Shown in pieces: positions 17,364-26,349 of a DNA stretch of 64,000 bases. The stretch spans positions 1-64,000 of the forward strand of contig NZ_QJKB01000004.1 of the NCBI RefSeq assembly GCF_003201815.1, in the 5' to 3' direction. The stretch comes from Undibacterium pigrum (GTDB taxonomy: Bacteria; Pseudomonadota; Gammaproteobacteria; Burkholderiales; Burkholderiaceae_D). The stretch's first letter is position 1. The number at the start of each line of letters is the position of its first letter. Both the position numbers and the translations under genes were made by a program. A model generated the notes under the pieces. The model was not told the DNA's origin. It did not search any database and saw only the letters and a list, made by a program, of their open reading frames with translations.

Positions 17364-18110
17364 TCAGTTCCGGCTTGCCAGCCAGTCTGCCAGATGCTGG
17401 ATATCGCGGCTGGCTTGTGCATCAGGGTCGTATTGCAAGACTGATCTTTCATACGCCAGTGCTTCAGGCACCAGTGCATCCCTGTGGATGACCATGGGGG
17501 CCATCTTGCTGCCATAGCTATCCATCATGGCTGCCCTGACTTGCTGCGCCAGTTCACTGTCTTCCCGCATCTGATTCAGCAATATGTGGGTCATTGCCAC
17601 TTTATTGGCAGGGTCTTTTTTGTATTCTGCCAGTAATTTTAAAATCTTCCTGAGGCTGGAATACGAGGCGGCATCTGTCAACACCACGATCAGCGCCCTG
17701 GCAGCAGCGTTCAAGGCTTGCGGCAGATAGACAGTGGCACCAGGTGGCGTATCCAGCAAGACGTAATCATAGTCAAGGCTGTGCAGACCCTGCAGGGCGG
17801 TTGCCACCCACGTGGGCCGTGCTTCCAGCCCGGCTTCAAATTCCAGCAATTCTTCTTCAGTGACGCGGCCGAAAGGAATGAAGTCAACGCCAAAGGGGCT
17901 TTCAAAAATCACTTCCGGGAAAATGCCTTCGCGCACTAGACCAGCATCATCATTGGGGTCCATACCCAGGTGGTGACGCACCGCATTTTGCGGATCAAGA
18001 TCAATCACCAATACCCGCTTGCTGCGCTGGCTGAGTGCAATGGCAAGATTGCTGGTCAGCGTGGTTTTGCCGACGCCGCCCTTGCCGGAAATGAGGGTGA
18101 TTACTTGCAT
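17364..18110 (-). CDS. BcsQ/YhjQ-like MinD-family ATPase, copy 2
   Basis: This 248-residue ParA/MinD-type ATPase has Walker A KGGVGKTT at 10-17 and VLLDTPPGATVYLP as the Walker B region. It has the same size and architecture as the BcsQ-like protein at 6456-7211 but differs clearly, so it is a diverged paralogue rather than a recent duplicate. It is convergent with the deacetylase, across the MITE-like element. No partition partner is nearby, so a role in placing the exopolysaccharide machine is likelier than in DNA segregation. It seems to be transcribed alone. Confidence 0.78.
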   Translation of the reverse strand: MQVITLISGKGGVGKTTLTSNLAIALSQRSKRVLVIDLDPQNAVRHHLGMDPNDDAGLVREGIFPEVIFESPFGVDFIPFGRVTEEELLEFEAGLEARPTWVATALQGLHSLDYDYVLLDTPPGATVYLPQALNAAARALIVVLTDAASYSSLRKILKLLAEYKKDPANKVAMTHILLNQMREDSELAQQVRAAMMDSYGSKMAPMVIHRDALVPEALAYERSVLQYDPDAQASRDIQHLADWLASRN

Positions 18111-18258
18111 GATTCTTTTTAACTGACAGGCGGGTTTTGTTTTTTGTTGGGAAAAGGGATGTGAGGGCTATAGATAATTATGTAGTCTCCACGAGCGCGA
18201 CAGGCAGTTTACCTGCATTTGCCTGCTTTGGTAAGCACAAACCTGGTCTACCGTCTGA

Positions 18259-19227
18259 TCAGGGATGAATGGCACCAGCATCAGAAAATTGCTTGCGATA
18301 ATTGCCGGGACTGTTTGCCACGATACGGCGGAAATGGCGGCGCAGCGATTCTTCCGAACCAAAGCCCGCCAGCTCGGCAACTTGCGGCAGGCTGGTACTG
18401 GGGGATTCAAGCAATTCCTTGGCAATGGCAACCCGTTCACGTATTAGCCATTCACCAGGTGCCAGACCTGTACTGTCTTTGAAATGACGCTGCAGGGTAC
18501 GAGTACTCATTGCCGCTTTTTCTGCCATGGATGCCAGATTATGCGGCAGGGCAGGGTGAGCCCTTACCCAGTCCATCAACTTTGCCAGACGTGCATGCTC
18601 ATCGCTGGGCATGGGGCGCGGGACAAATTGCGCCTGGCCACCTTCGCGATGTGGCGGCACAACCAGACGCTGGGCCACCAGGTTGGCCACTTTGGCACCT
18701 TGGTCCTTGCGGACCAGATGCAGCAGCATATCCAGACCAGCAGCAGACCCGGCTGAAGTCATGATCTGCCCCTGATCTACATACAGGGCATTGGTTTGCA
18801 CCTGTATATGCGGATAGCGTTTGAGCAATTTTTCTGCATAACGCCAGTGCGTGGTAACGGTTTTGCCATCCAGTATGCCTGCTGCCGCCAAAATGAATAC
18901 GCCAGAGCAGATGCTGCAAATGCGTGTACCGCGGGCGTGGGCGGCGCGGATTTTATCGAGTAAGGCTGGTGGTGGTATTTCATCCGCATCGCGCCAGCCT
19001 GGCATGATGATGGTATCTGCCTTATCCAGCATCTCCAGACCATGCTGTACTTCTACTGTGATACCCCCTGCGGCCCGCAATTTGCCGGTGTCGGCAGCGC
19101 AAACGGCAAAGTCATACCAGTCCACGCCCAGTTCTGGGCGCTGCAGGGCGAACAATTCTACTGTGCAGCCAAATTCAAAGGTACACAGCTGGTCATAGGC
19201 AAGGGCGACAACGAGATGGGATTTCAT
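18259..19227 (-). CDS. ftrA: GlxA/FtrA-type AraC-family transcription regulator
   Basis: This 322-residue regulator has an N-terminal DJ-1/PfpI-like domain (about 1-190), with the nucleophile-like Cys in CSICSGVFIL. A C-terminal AraC/XylS double helix-turn-helix follows (about 215-315), with AGFGSEESLRRHFRR as the second recognition region. The overall pattern matches FtrA. Targets are unknown. The neighbouring amine oxidoreductase on the same strand is one possibility. The start has no strong ribosome site. Confidence 0.85.
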   Translation of the reverse strand: MKSHLVVALAYDQLCTFEFGCTVELFALQRPELGVDWYDFAVCAADTGKLRAAGGITVEVQHGLEMLDKADTIIMPGWRDADEIPPPALLDKIRAAHARGTRICSICSGVFILAAAGILDGKTVTTHWRYAEKLLKRYPHIQVQTNALYVDQGQIMTSAGSAAGLDMLLHLVRKDQGAKVANLVAQRLVVPPHREGGQAQFVPRPMPSDEHARLAKLMDWVRAHPALPHNLASMAEKAAMSTRTLQRHFKDSTGLAPGEWLIRERVAIAKELLESPSTSLPQVAELAGFGSEESLRRHFRRIVANSPGNYRKQFSDAGAIHP

Positions 19228-19268
19228 GGCGAGATATTACCGTAAACACGCATTACGACATGCAATGT

Positions 19269-20552
19269 TTATTCGCGCATCCAGTCACGCAACTCATAAT
19301 ACCAATAAGCGCACTGCGCAGCCATCAAGCCCAGCTTGCCAAAATTGGGTGGCAAACCAAACTGATCCAGCCCGCCTGGCAAGGGCTGGTGCCTGGCAAT
19401 TGCCTGCGCCACCACTTCTCCTGCCAGGGTAGTTGGTGCAACACCGTGGCCACCAAATCCCATGGCATACCATACTCCGTTTGGCAGGCAACCAATTTGT
19501 GGCATCTTGTGCTGGGCATAGCTCATCAAACCGCTCCAGGCGTATTCCACTTTGCTGACTGCCAGTTGCGGATAGACTTTCAGCATGTCTTTGTATAATA
19601 AAGAGGCGACCTCGGCTGGCTGTCTTTCGCGTATGGAGATGCGGCCACCCCATAGCAGACGGCTGTCAGCCAGTGGCCGGTAATAATCAAAGGCAAAGCG
19701 GGTGTCATACACGGCGGCTGCCGTTTGCATGGCGGTAGCTAATTTGTCGCCCAGTTTTTCTGTTGCCATGACATAGGTGGCAATAGGCAGCACCGAGTGT
19801 GCCAGCTGGGGATACAGGCTTTCTATGTAACCACCACAACACACTACGACATGCCTGGCTTTTATCGTGCCAATGCGGGTGCGCACCAGCTTTTCGGCAG
19901 TGCGAGTTTCTATGGCGCTGACACGGCTTTGTTCAAATACACGTACAGACTGTGAACTCAGCACCCTCGCCAGCGCCTGCGCATATTTAAGTGGATGAAA
20001 ATGGAAGGCATTTTTTTCATGCAGGGCACCAAAATATCTTTCACTATGCAAGGCAGCACGGGTTTGTTCGCGCGACCAGGGCGTCCAGTCAACATCAAAT
20101 TCACGCAGCATGAATTCTCTCTGATCCTGCAATTTTCTGGCGTCATCAAACCAGTTGGCCAGCACCACGCCGCTTTCGTTGATGTCGCAATCCATGTCAT
20201 ATTGTTTGATACGCTGGCGTATCAGGGCGACTGCATCCAGCGTCAGCTGATACAGACGGCGGGCAGGTTCGCTACCTACTTGTTTGATGAGGTCGGCATT
20301 GTCGAGGCTAAAGCCGCCAAATACGAAGCCACCATTACGGCCCGATGCGCCATGCCCAATTTGTTCTGCTTCCAGCAAAACGATATTGCTGACGCCACGT
20401 TCCAGCAAGCCCAATGCTGTAGCCAGCCCGGCAAAGCCGCCACCGATGATGCAGACTTCACACTCCAGATTTTCTTGCAACTGCGGATAGCGAGCAGATG
20501 AAGGTGCTGTCGCCTGATAAAAAGTGTGCTGCAGATTTTCTTGAGGAATCAT
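19269..20552 (-). CDS. FAD-dependent amine oxidoreductase (PuuB/DAO family)
   Basis: This enzyme of about 427 residues has the N-terminal dinucleotide motif CIIGGGFAGLATALGL followed by GASGRNGGFV. This is the pattern of gamma-glutamylputrescine oxidase and related glycine/D-amino-acid oxidases (PF01266). It should oxidise an amine or amino acid using FAD. MAYGGHG-like FGGHGVAPTT near the C-terminus completes the FAD site. An upstream in-frame ATG (20642) would add 30 residues without homologous character. ATG 20552 fits family length, though neither start has a good ribosome site. No polyamine pathway genes are adjacent, so the substrate is open. Confidence 0.82.
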   Translation of the reverse strand: MIPQENLQHTFYQATAPSSARYPQLQENLECEVCIIGGGFAGLATALGLLERGVSNIVLLEAEQIGHGASGRNGGFVFGGFSLDNADLIKQVGSEPARRLYQLTLDAVALIRQRIKQYDMDCDINESGVVLANWFDDARKLQDQREFMLREFDVDWTPWSREQTRAALHSERYFGALHEKNAFHFHPLKYAQALARVLSSQSVRVFEQSRVSAIETRTAEKLVRTRIGTIKARHVVVCCGGYIESLYPQLAHSVLPIATYVMATEKLGDKLATAMQTAAAVYDTRFAFDYYRPLADSRLLWGGRISIRERQPAEVASLLYKDMLKVYPQLAVSKVEYAWSGLMSYAQHKMPQIGCLPNGVWYAMGFGGHGVAPTTLAGEVVAQAIARHQPLPGGLDQFGLPPNFGKLGLMAAQCAYWYYELRDWMRE

Positions 20553-20766
20553 GATCTTGATGCAACGACGGAAAGCCGCCAAGTTACACGCAAGGGCATA
20601 GGGCTGGCAAGCCTGTATGTCGGTATGGGCAGGCATGCGCATGTGAGTTTACTTTGACTTTGCTGCCAATTACACTGTGTCAGCAGTCTTTCCTTAGCCT
20701 CGAAACTTAGTCATCAACCCTGCTTGCGGGATATTGATGGCATTAAAATAAACCCGGATTTATCCC

Positions 20767-21003
20767 ATGCGCAAATTGCCCGCACGTTTTGCCGGATTGG
20801 TCATGCCTTTCCTCTTGTCGATATTGATGACCTTTATCGTGTCACTTATCAGTACCTTGCGCAGTGTAGGCATGGTCGATCATTTCACCTCTGTCTGGAT
20901 GGGTTCCTGGGCCTTGTCCTGGCTGGTGGCATTTCCTACCTTGCTGGTGGTGTTGCCCCTGGTCAGGCGCTTGACTGGCATGCTGGTTGAGGCTCCTCGC
21001 TGA
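20767..21003 (+). CDS. DUF2798 small membrane protein
   Basis: This 78-residue protein has two hydrophobic helices (about 8-27 and 45-68) separated by a short polar loop, and the pattern LPARFAGLVMPFLLS near its start. It fits the DUF2798 family. Function is unknown. It stands alone, divergent from the FAD oxidoreductase. Confidence 0.75.
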   Translation: MRKLPARFAGLVMPFLLSILMTFIVSLISTLRSVGMVDHFTSVWMGSWALSWLVAFPTLLVVLPLVRRLTGMLVEAPR

Positions 21004-21162
21004 CTTTATCTGGTTGATGATGAAATGAAGTGTGAAACATCTGCTTACAAGTATTTACGATTTAACACCCACATAGGATTGTGAATTTTATATTATTGCT
21101 TCTTGTAAACAGTCTCACCTGTAGTGCCTGGCTTTGGCCATGCACTATCTTCACCAGCAATA

Positions 21163-21831
21163 ATGAACACCGCATTTCTTCAAGTAGTAAAAGACCGCCA
21201 GCTCGCTCACCAACTGAGACAAATCGCCGATGATTTTGAAATCATCGATTTCTTCCAGCAATATGGCAGCTGCTGTTTTGCCATGTCAGCCATGCTGGCA
21301 AAATTGCTGACCGACAAAGGTTACAGCGCCAGAGTCCAGGGCTGTTATGCAGAAATCAAACATGACCATAGTATTTTCTACGTAGGCTACAAAGGCTACG
21401 TAAAGGACAAACAAAGGGAAGGTCATGCAGTCTGCATCGTTGATGAGCAATACATCATCGATTTTGGCCTGGGCACTTTAAGAAAATTCTACGACAAGGA
21501 TTTTAGCCATGCGCTGGCCTGTGAAATTTCAGGCAGTAAGCCCGTCCTGGGTGAGCTGGATCTGGACAGCGGAGCCAGAATTTCTTGGCGCACAGACTGG
21601 ATCTCACCCATGGTGGCGCTGGAATTGCAGGCCCAGGTGGCAGCGGTAGAGCGCATCCTGAATGTGTATGAGGATTTCCAGAAAAACCGTATGGCTTATC
21701 TGATCCGGAAATTATTTGTAAGTAAAAATGACGCGCCGCCAGATGAAGCGCTGGCGATATACACGACATTGCAGACAAGCGAAACCCGAAGCGGGCAAAT
21801 TTTAGAGCCGGTTGAAGAGATGGCTATTTAG
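21163..21831 (+). CDS. Hypothetical protein with transglutaminase-like Cys-His-Asp pattern
   Basis: This protein of about 222 residues is not confidently recognised. Counting from ATG 21163, a possible papain/transglutaminase-like triad is C37 or C38 (YGSCCFAMS), H88 (GHAVCIVD) and D100 (YIIDFG), in the right order and spacing. It has no signal peptide, so it is cytoplasmic. A GTG at 21124 would add 13 residues. Neither start has a clear Shine-Dalgarno sequence. Its end overlaps the convergent ArsR gene by 8 bases. Confidence 0.6.
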   Translation: MNTAFLQVVKDRQLAHQLRQIADDFEIIDFFQQYGSCCFAMSAMLAKLLTDKGYSARVQGCYAEIKHDHSIFYVGYKGYVKDKQREGHAVCIVDEQYIIDFGLGTLRKFYDKDFSHALACEISGSKPVLGELDLDSGARISWRTDWISPMVALELQAQVAAVERILNVYEDFQKNRMAYLIRKLFVSKNDAPPDEALAIYTTLQTSETRSGQILEPVEEMAI

Positions 21832-22144
21832 TTTCCAGTTTTTTCTGCGTAGCCAAAGCCTTGCTTTCTTTTTTCAGGGCTTTGGATACCGGGCACACTG
21901 CCTGCATGAACGAGGCCAGGGTGTTGGCCAGGTTATCTCCCTGCAAACGATAGAAAACGAATTGCCCGCGCTTGTCGCTGGCGATCAGTCCTGCCGATTC
22001 CAGTATCCGCAAATGCTTGGACAGAGAAGGCTTGGTCATCTCGAAACGCGCAGCAATATCACCGGCAGACAATTCTGTCTCCGATAAATAAGCCAGAATC
22101 TTCCGGCGTGGCGTTGATGCCAAAGCTTCAAAAACTTTTTCCAT
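21824..22144 (-). CDS. ArsR/SmtB-family repressor
   Basis: This 106-residue winged-helix regulator has the recognition region ARFEMTKPSLSKHLRILESAGLI (about 35-57) and the wing RGQFVFYRL. No Cys pair typical of metal sensing lies in the recognition helix. It resembles non-metal ArsR proteins such as SdpR. It is divergent from the DUF393 gene, with a 12-base palindrome in the shared promoter region. It probably represses that gene and itself. Confidence 0.85.
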   Translation of the reverse strand: MEKVFEALASTPRRKILAYLSETELSAGDIAARFEMTKPSLSKHLRILESAGLIASDKRGQFVFYRLQGDNLANTLASFMQAVCPVSKALKKESKALATQKKLETK

Positions 22145-22239
22145 GATCGCAAATGCTTGGTAAATGGCCAGCTAATAGCAGCCCTTAAGTCATCTTAGCA
22201 TTTTTCTGGAAGCTGGTGAAGTTAATTAGATAATTAGAC

Positions 22240-22251
22240 ATTTAGCTAAAT
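22240..22251. promoter_or_regulatory. Perfect 12-base palindrome, candidate ArsR operator
   Basis: ATTTAGCTAAAT lies between the divergent arsR-like and DUF393 genes, preceded by related half-sites (ATTAGATAATTAGACA). AT-rich dyads of this kind are common ArsR-family operators. Confidence 0.6.
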
Positions 22252-22297
22252 ATAGTCTATGCTTGTTTCATGAGTCATGAAAACGAGGGCAAGCATC

Positions 22298-22690
22298 ATG
22301 AAAACTGAGAAAAGCAGAACAACAGAGGCTGCGGGTGCTATTACCACGGTTTATTACAACAGCGCCTGTCCAGTCTGTGATGCAGGCATACGCGACCAGC
22401 GTCAGCGCATGCAGGCATGCAATATCAACTGGGTTGATGTTCATACACAGCCAGACGCAGTCAGCGACTTCAACGGTGAGCTGGAAGCCGTGCGTGAGCG
22501 CCTGCACGTCAGGGATGGCAGTGGCAAGGTACTGACAGGCGAGCAGGCACTGGCGGCTCTCTGGTCACAAACCAGAGGCAGGCGCTGGCTGGCCTGGCTG
22601 ACACTGCGTTTGGGCTTTCTGACCCATCCTCTGTACAACTTGATCGCCAGGCAGTTGTACCGCTGGAATCGCAGGCGTGGCCACTGGTAA
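22298..22690 (+). CDS. DUF393 (DCC) thiol-disulfide oxidoreductase-like protein
   Basis: This 130-residue protein has TVYYNSACPVCDAGI near its N-terminus. The CxxC (CPVC) follows the first strand as in the DCC1/DUF393 thioredoxin-like family. LTGEQALAALW in the middle and an aromatic, basic C-terminus are also typical. ATG 22298 is chosen over 22277 because GAGGG lies 8 bases upstream. It precedes ubiG on the same strand (32 bases), so they may be co-transcribed. Redox function is inferred from family. Confidence 0.8.
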   Translation: MKTEKSRTTEAAGAITTVYYNSACPVCDAGIRDQRQRMQACNINWVDVHTQPDAVSDFNGELEAVRERLHVRDGSGKVLTGEQALAALWSQTRGRRWLAWLTLRLGFLTHPLYNLIARQLYRWNRRRGHW

Positions 22691-22722
22691 TTCAAACAAA
22701 ATCATTTCAATTGGAGAGCAGC

Positions 22723-23472
22723 ATGAGCACTATCGACATCACCGCAGGCAATGCAGATCCCGCCGAACTGGCACGCTTCAATCAACTGGCAAGTCGCTGG
22801 TGGGATGAGAGTTCAGAATTCAAACCCCTGCACAGGATAAACCCGCACAGACTGGAATGGATAAACAGCCTGGTCCAGCTTCCTGGCAAGCAGGTGCTGG
22901 ATATAGGTTGCGGCGGTGGTATCCTGGCTGAATCCATGGCAAGGAAGGGCGCGCAAGTCACAGGTATAGATCTGGCCGACAAGCCGCTGCAAATAGCGCA
23001 ATGGCATGCGCAAGATCAGGATGTGGACGTGCACTATGCCAATAGCAGTGCCGAAACATGGGCGCAACAGCACGCAGGGCAGTATGATGTCATTACCTGC
23101 ATGGAAATGCTGGAGCATGTGCCTTCTCCGGCCGCGGTCATCCAGGCCAGTGCTGATATGGTCAAACCAGGTGGCTGGGTGTTCTTTTCCACGATTAACC
23201 GCAATTTCCTCAGTTATATGCTGGCGATCGTGGCATTTGAATACATCATGCGCATACTGCCACGCGGCACCCACCGGCATGCACGCTTCATCAAACCGGC
23301 AGAATTGCTGTCCATGGCGAATACTGCCGGACTGGTCTTACGCGAGCAGCGTGGCCTGGGTTATAACCCTTTGACGCAAACTTTCCGCCTGCATGGCTTC
23401 ATGGGCGTAGGTTATTTACTGGCTATGCAAAAGCCTTTGCAGGCTGAAGGTCAGGCAGGCCTGAATAACTGA
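22723..23472 (+). CDS. ubiG: Ubiquinone biosynthesis O-methyltransferase
   Basis: This 249-residue SAM-dependent methyltransferase carries out two O-methylations in ubiquinone synthesis. The family signature ELARFNQLASRWWDES is present at the start. SAM motif I is LDIGCGGGILAESMA, and MEMLEHVPSP follows. ATG 22723 has GGAGA 5 bases upstream. The upstream TTG is part of that ribosome site. The link to a DUF393 gene is not the most common setting but agrees with a redox theme. Confidence 0.93.
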   Translation: MSTIDITAGNADPAELARFNQLASRWWDESSEFKPLHRINPHRLEWINSLVQLPGKQVLDIGCGGGILAESMARKGAQVTGIDLADKPLQIAQWHAQDQDVDVHYANSSAETWAQQHAGQYDVITCMEMLEHVPSPAAVIQASADMVKPGGWVFFSTINRNFLSYMLAIVAFEYIMRILPRGTHRHARFIKPAELLSMANTAGLVLREQRGLGYNPLTQTFRLHGFMGVGYLLAMQKPLQAEGQAGLNN

Positions 23473-23679
23473 GCAGAAAGCAGCATTTCTTGCCCAGGAT
23501 GCATGCATTTCCAATTTTCACTGATTTTCTTGCACTGTAAATTGAGGTTTGCCCTGTCAAAAACCGATGTTCTGCTTCTTTTTTGCCCACTCTGGCATTA
23601 AAATCCCGCACCAAACACACATTTTGCCAGCGCACTCAGGCGCCGGGCAAGCAGGCGCTGCGACAAGAAAGTACAAAAC

Positions 23680-25089
23680 ATGGTTTTTAGTACGGTTACC
23701 TTTTTATTTTATTTTTTACCGATATTCATCGTCTTGTATTTCGCCTTGCCGTTTCGCCAGTTGCGCAATATGGTCTTGCTGGTTGCCAGCCTGATCTTTT
23801 ATGCCTGGGGCGAGCCCAAGAACTTGCCATTATTGCTGATTTCCATCCTGATCAATTATATGTGTGGCCTGGGTGTGGGCAAGGCTCAGGAAAAAGGCGG
23901 AACAGGCAAAGCCATCTTCATCGCGGGCATCGTTTTTAATCTGGCACTGCTGGCTTACTTCAAATACTTTAACTTTGCCCTGGGCAGTGTGGTCGCTGTG
24001 CTGGGCAAGCTGGATATCGCCATGCCAGCAGTAGACGCGGTTACCCTGCCTCTGGGGATATCCTTCTTTTCTTTTCATGCGATCTCCTATCTGGTGGACG
24101 TCTATCGCAAAAAGACCCGGCATGAGAAAAACCTGTTTGCGCTGGCCATGTATATCACCATGTTCCCGCAACTGATAGCCGGGCCTATCATACGGTTTTC
24201 TACCATCGCCCGGCAATTGCACCAGCGCCACCATACTTTGCGCAGGGTGGAGCTGGGTAGCAAGATTTTTATTCTGGGTCTGGCGCAAAAAGTATTGATT
24301 GCCAATAGCGTGGCCTTGCCCGCAGATCAGATATTTTCACTGGCACCAGAAGCCCTGGGCATGGCCAGTGCCTGGCTGGGCATCACTTGCTATAGCTTGC
24401 AAATCTATTTTGATTTTTTTGGTTATTCGAATATGGCAATAGGTTTGGGCCTGGTCACTGGCTTTACTTTTCCGCGTAATTTCAATTACCCTTATATCGC
24501 GCAATCGATCACTGAATTCTGGCAGCGCTGGCATCTGAGTCTGTCGCGCTGGTTCCGCGATTATCTGTATATACCACTGGGTGGCAACCGCGGCTCAGCT
24601 CTGGCTACTTATCGCAATCTGTTCATCGTGTTTTTCCTTTGCGGTTTATGGCATGGAGCGAGCTGGACTTTTGTCGTCTGGGGCCTGTATCACGGCAGTT
24701 TCCTGGTGCTGGAGCGCATAGGCCTGCAAAAGCTGCTGACAGGTTTGCCCAGACCGTTCAGGCACTTCTACACCATCGTGATCGTGATGGTGGGCTGGGT
24801 ATTCTTCCGCTGCGACAGCTTTGCACAGGCCCTGCATTATCTGGCAGCCATGGCTGGCAGCATGCCAGCAGATAATGTCGTTGCCCCTGTCATGAGCTTC
24901 ATGAATGGCACGGTCATTACGGCACTGCTTGCAGGTGTGCTGGTGTCGACACCCGTCTTGCAAATACTGAACAAACCACAGGCGCCAGCCCGGGTATTGG
25001 CACCCGTCGTCAGCCTGATGTTGTTTCTGTTGTCAGCCACCAGTCTGGCGACCGGAGCTTATAACCCTTTCATTTACTTCCGTTTCTGA
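23680..25089 (+). CDS. MBOAT O-acyltransferase, AlgI-like
   Basis: This 469-residue multi-pass membrane protein would move acetyl groups from the cytoplasm to a periplasmic acceptor for polysaccharide O-acetylation. Diagnostic AlgI features are EFWQRWHLSLSRWFRDYLY (about 279-297), PLGGNRG (about 299-305) and CGLWHGASW with the catalytic His at 325. It is followed after 16 bases by an AlgJ-like gene, the normal pairing. The main exopolysaccharide locus at 6-18 kb has AlgF- and AlgJ-like proteins but no MBOAT, so this gene may serve it. Confidence 0.9.
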   Translation: MVFSTVTFLFYFLPIFIVLYFALPFRQLRNMVLLVASLIFYAWGEPKNLPLLLISILINYMCGLGVGKAQEKGGTGKAIFIAGIVFNLALLAYFKYFNFALGSVVAVLGKLDIAMPAVDAVTLPLGISFFSFHAISYLVDVYRKKTRHEKNLFALAMYITMFPQLIAGPIIRFSTIARQLHQRHHTLRRVELGSKIFILGLAQKVLIANSVALPADQIFSLAPEALGMASAWLGITCYSLQIYFDFFGYSNMAIGLGLVTGFTFPRNFNYPYIAQSITEFWQRWHLSLSRWFRDYLYIPLGGNRGSALATYRNLFIVFFLCGLWHGASWTFVVWGLYHGSFLVLERIGLQKLLTGLPRPFRHFYTIVIVMVGWVFFRCDSFAQALHYLAAMAGSMPADNVVAPVMSFMNGTVITALLAGVLVSTPVLQILNKPQAPARVLAPVVSLMLFLLSATSLATGAYNPFIYFRF

Positions 25090-25105
25090 GGCCGGGTTTT
25101 GCACC

Positions 25106-26329
25106 ATGAATAATTCCAGCACACCCAGCTTAAAGTCGCGCGTACAAACGCACTTTTACGGGCGCATCATTTTTATCATCACTTTCTTTGGTATCTTGCT
25201 GACACCAGCTCTTGTCCATGTCAGTGCTAAATTCCAGGGCCCTGGCATAGAAAACCGCGAACTCGCCGCCAAACCGGCAGTGCCAACGACATTTGCACAA
25301 AGCCTGAAATTCCCGGCCGCAGTTGATGCCTATCTCAATGATAATTTTGGTCTCAGGAATAATCTGGTCGCATGGAATAATCAACTGCGCTATCACTTGC
25401 TTGGCGATATTAATGCCGTGCAACTGACAGCCGGTAAAGATGCTTACATCTTCTTTAACTCGCACGCGGCCAATACCCCGCTGGCCATGATAGATTTTCT
25501 GTGCGGGAAAAACGTTTCAGAAAAAGACCGGGCGGAGATAGTCAGGACCGCATCTGACTTCATGCGCATGGCAGTGCAGGTGAAAGCAGAGAGTTATCTT
25601 TTGCTGGTGCCTACCAAGCCAGTGGTGTATGCCGACAAATTACCAGACTGGCTGCAACAACAATGTGCGCAATACACGCCGAGCTTGCCAGGCATCGTAG
25701 AGACATTGAAGGCCTTGCCCGGACTCAAAGATAAAATCATTTATCCGCTGGCGGAAATGCAGGCACTCAAGAAAAACATGGCTGTATTTCCCAAGAATAC
25801 TTTTCACTGGACAGGTAATGGCCCGCAACCGGTGGCGCAACTGGTCGCAGAAAATTATATGCACCGCAAAAGGCTGCTGACACTGACGAGCAATCTGCAT
25901 GATGTGCCATCTGACATACAGCATTTCCTGCCAGGGGTGGCACTGACCGTACCTACTTATGATCCTGACTATGCCAAAGCGGGCATTACCGCCTGTCTGG
26001 GTGTAGCCTGCTTCCCTGAGTTTACAGGCACAGCGGACAAGATAGGCGATGTTTCACGCTATCGCCATGCTACGGTGCCAGGTCCTAAACTGCTGCTGAT
26101 TACAGATTCATTTGGTCAGGGTATTGCTGGTTTTTTTTCAGAATATTATGGCGAAGTCTGGCACGTCTCTTTGAACAGCATCAACCAGCTCAATGCTAAA
26201 GAGCAAGCCAGGTTCAGACAGATTTTGCTTACTGAATATGCACCTGACCAGATCCTGTATGTCTTCCATGATGCAGCAGTGTCCTATTTCGATCGATATG
26301 GCGGGACACTGCTCAAAGCGGGTCAATAA
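25106..26329 (+). CDS. AlgJ-like SGNH-fold protein with altered Asp-x-His motif
   Basis: This 407-residue protein has one N-terminal TM anchor (about 19-38) and a periplasmic SGNH/AlgX-like domain starting with ENRELAAKP. The serine motif is ITDSFG (S335). The usual Asp-x-His is replaced by T232-F-H234 (NTFHWTG), so the triad Asp seems absent or supplied from elsewhere. It is paired with the MBOAT gene and should be its periplasmic acceptor or transferase. If the Asp is truly missing, the protein may transfer poorly or only act as scaffold. Confidence 0.8.
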   Translation: MNNSSTPSLKSRVQTHFYGRIIFIITFFGILLTPALVHVSAKFQGPGIENRELAAKPAVPTTFAQSLKFPAAVDAYLNDNFGLRNNLVAWNNQLRYHLLGDINAVQLTAGKDAYIFFNSHAANTPLAMIDFLCGKNVSEKDRAEIVRTASDFMRMAVQVKAESYLLLVPTKPVVYADKLPDWLQQQCAQYTPSLPGIVETLKALPGLKDKIIYPLAEMQALKKNMAVFPKNTFHWTGNGPQPVAQLVAENYMHRKRLLTLTSNLHDVPSDIQHFLPGVALTVPTYDPDYAKAGITACLGVACFPEFTGTADKIGDVSRYRHATVPGPKLLLITDSFGQGIAGFFSEYYGEVWHVSLNSINQLNAKEQARFRQILLTEYAPDQILYVFHDAAVSYFDRYGGTLLKAGQ

Positions 26330-26349
26330 TTTTCACATACTGCAAAGTC

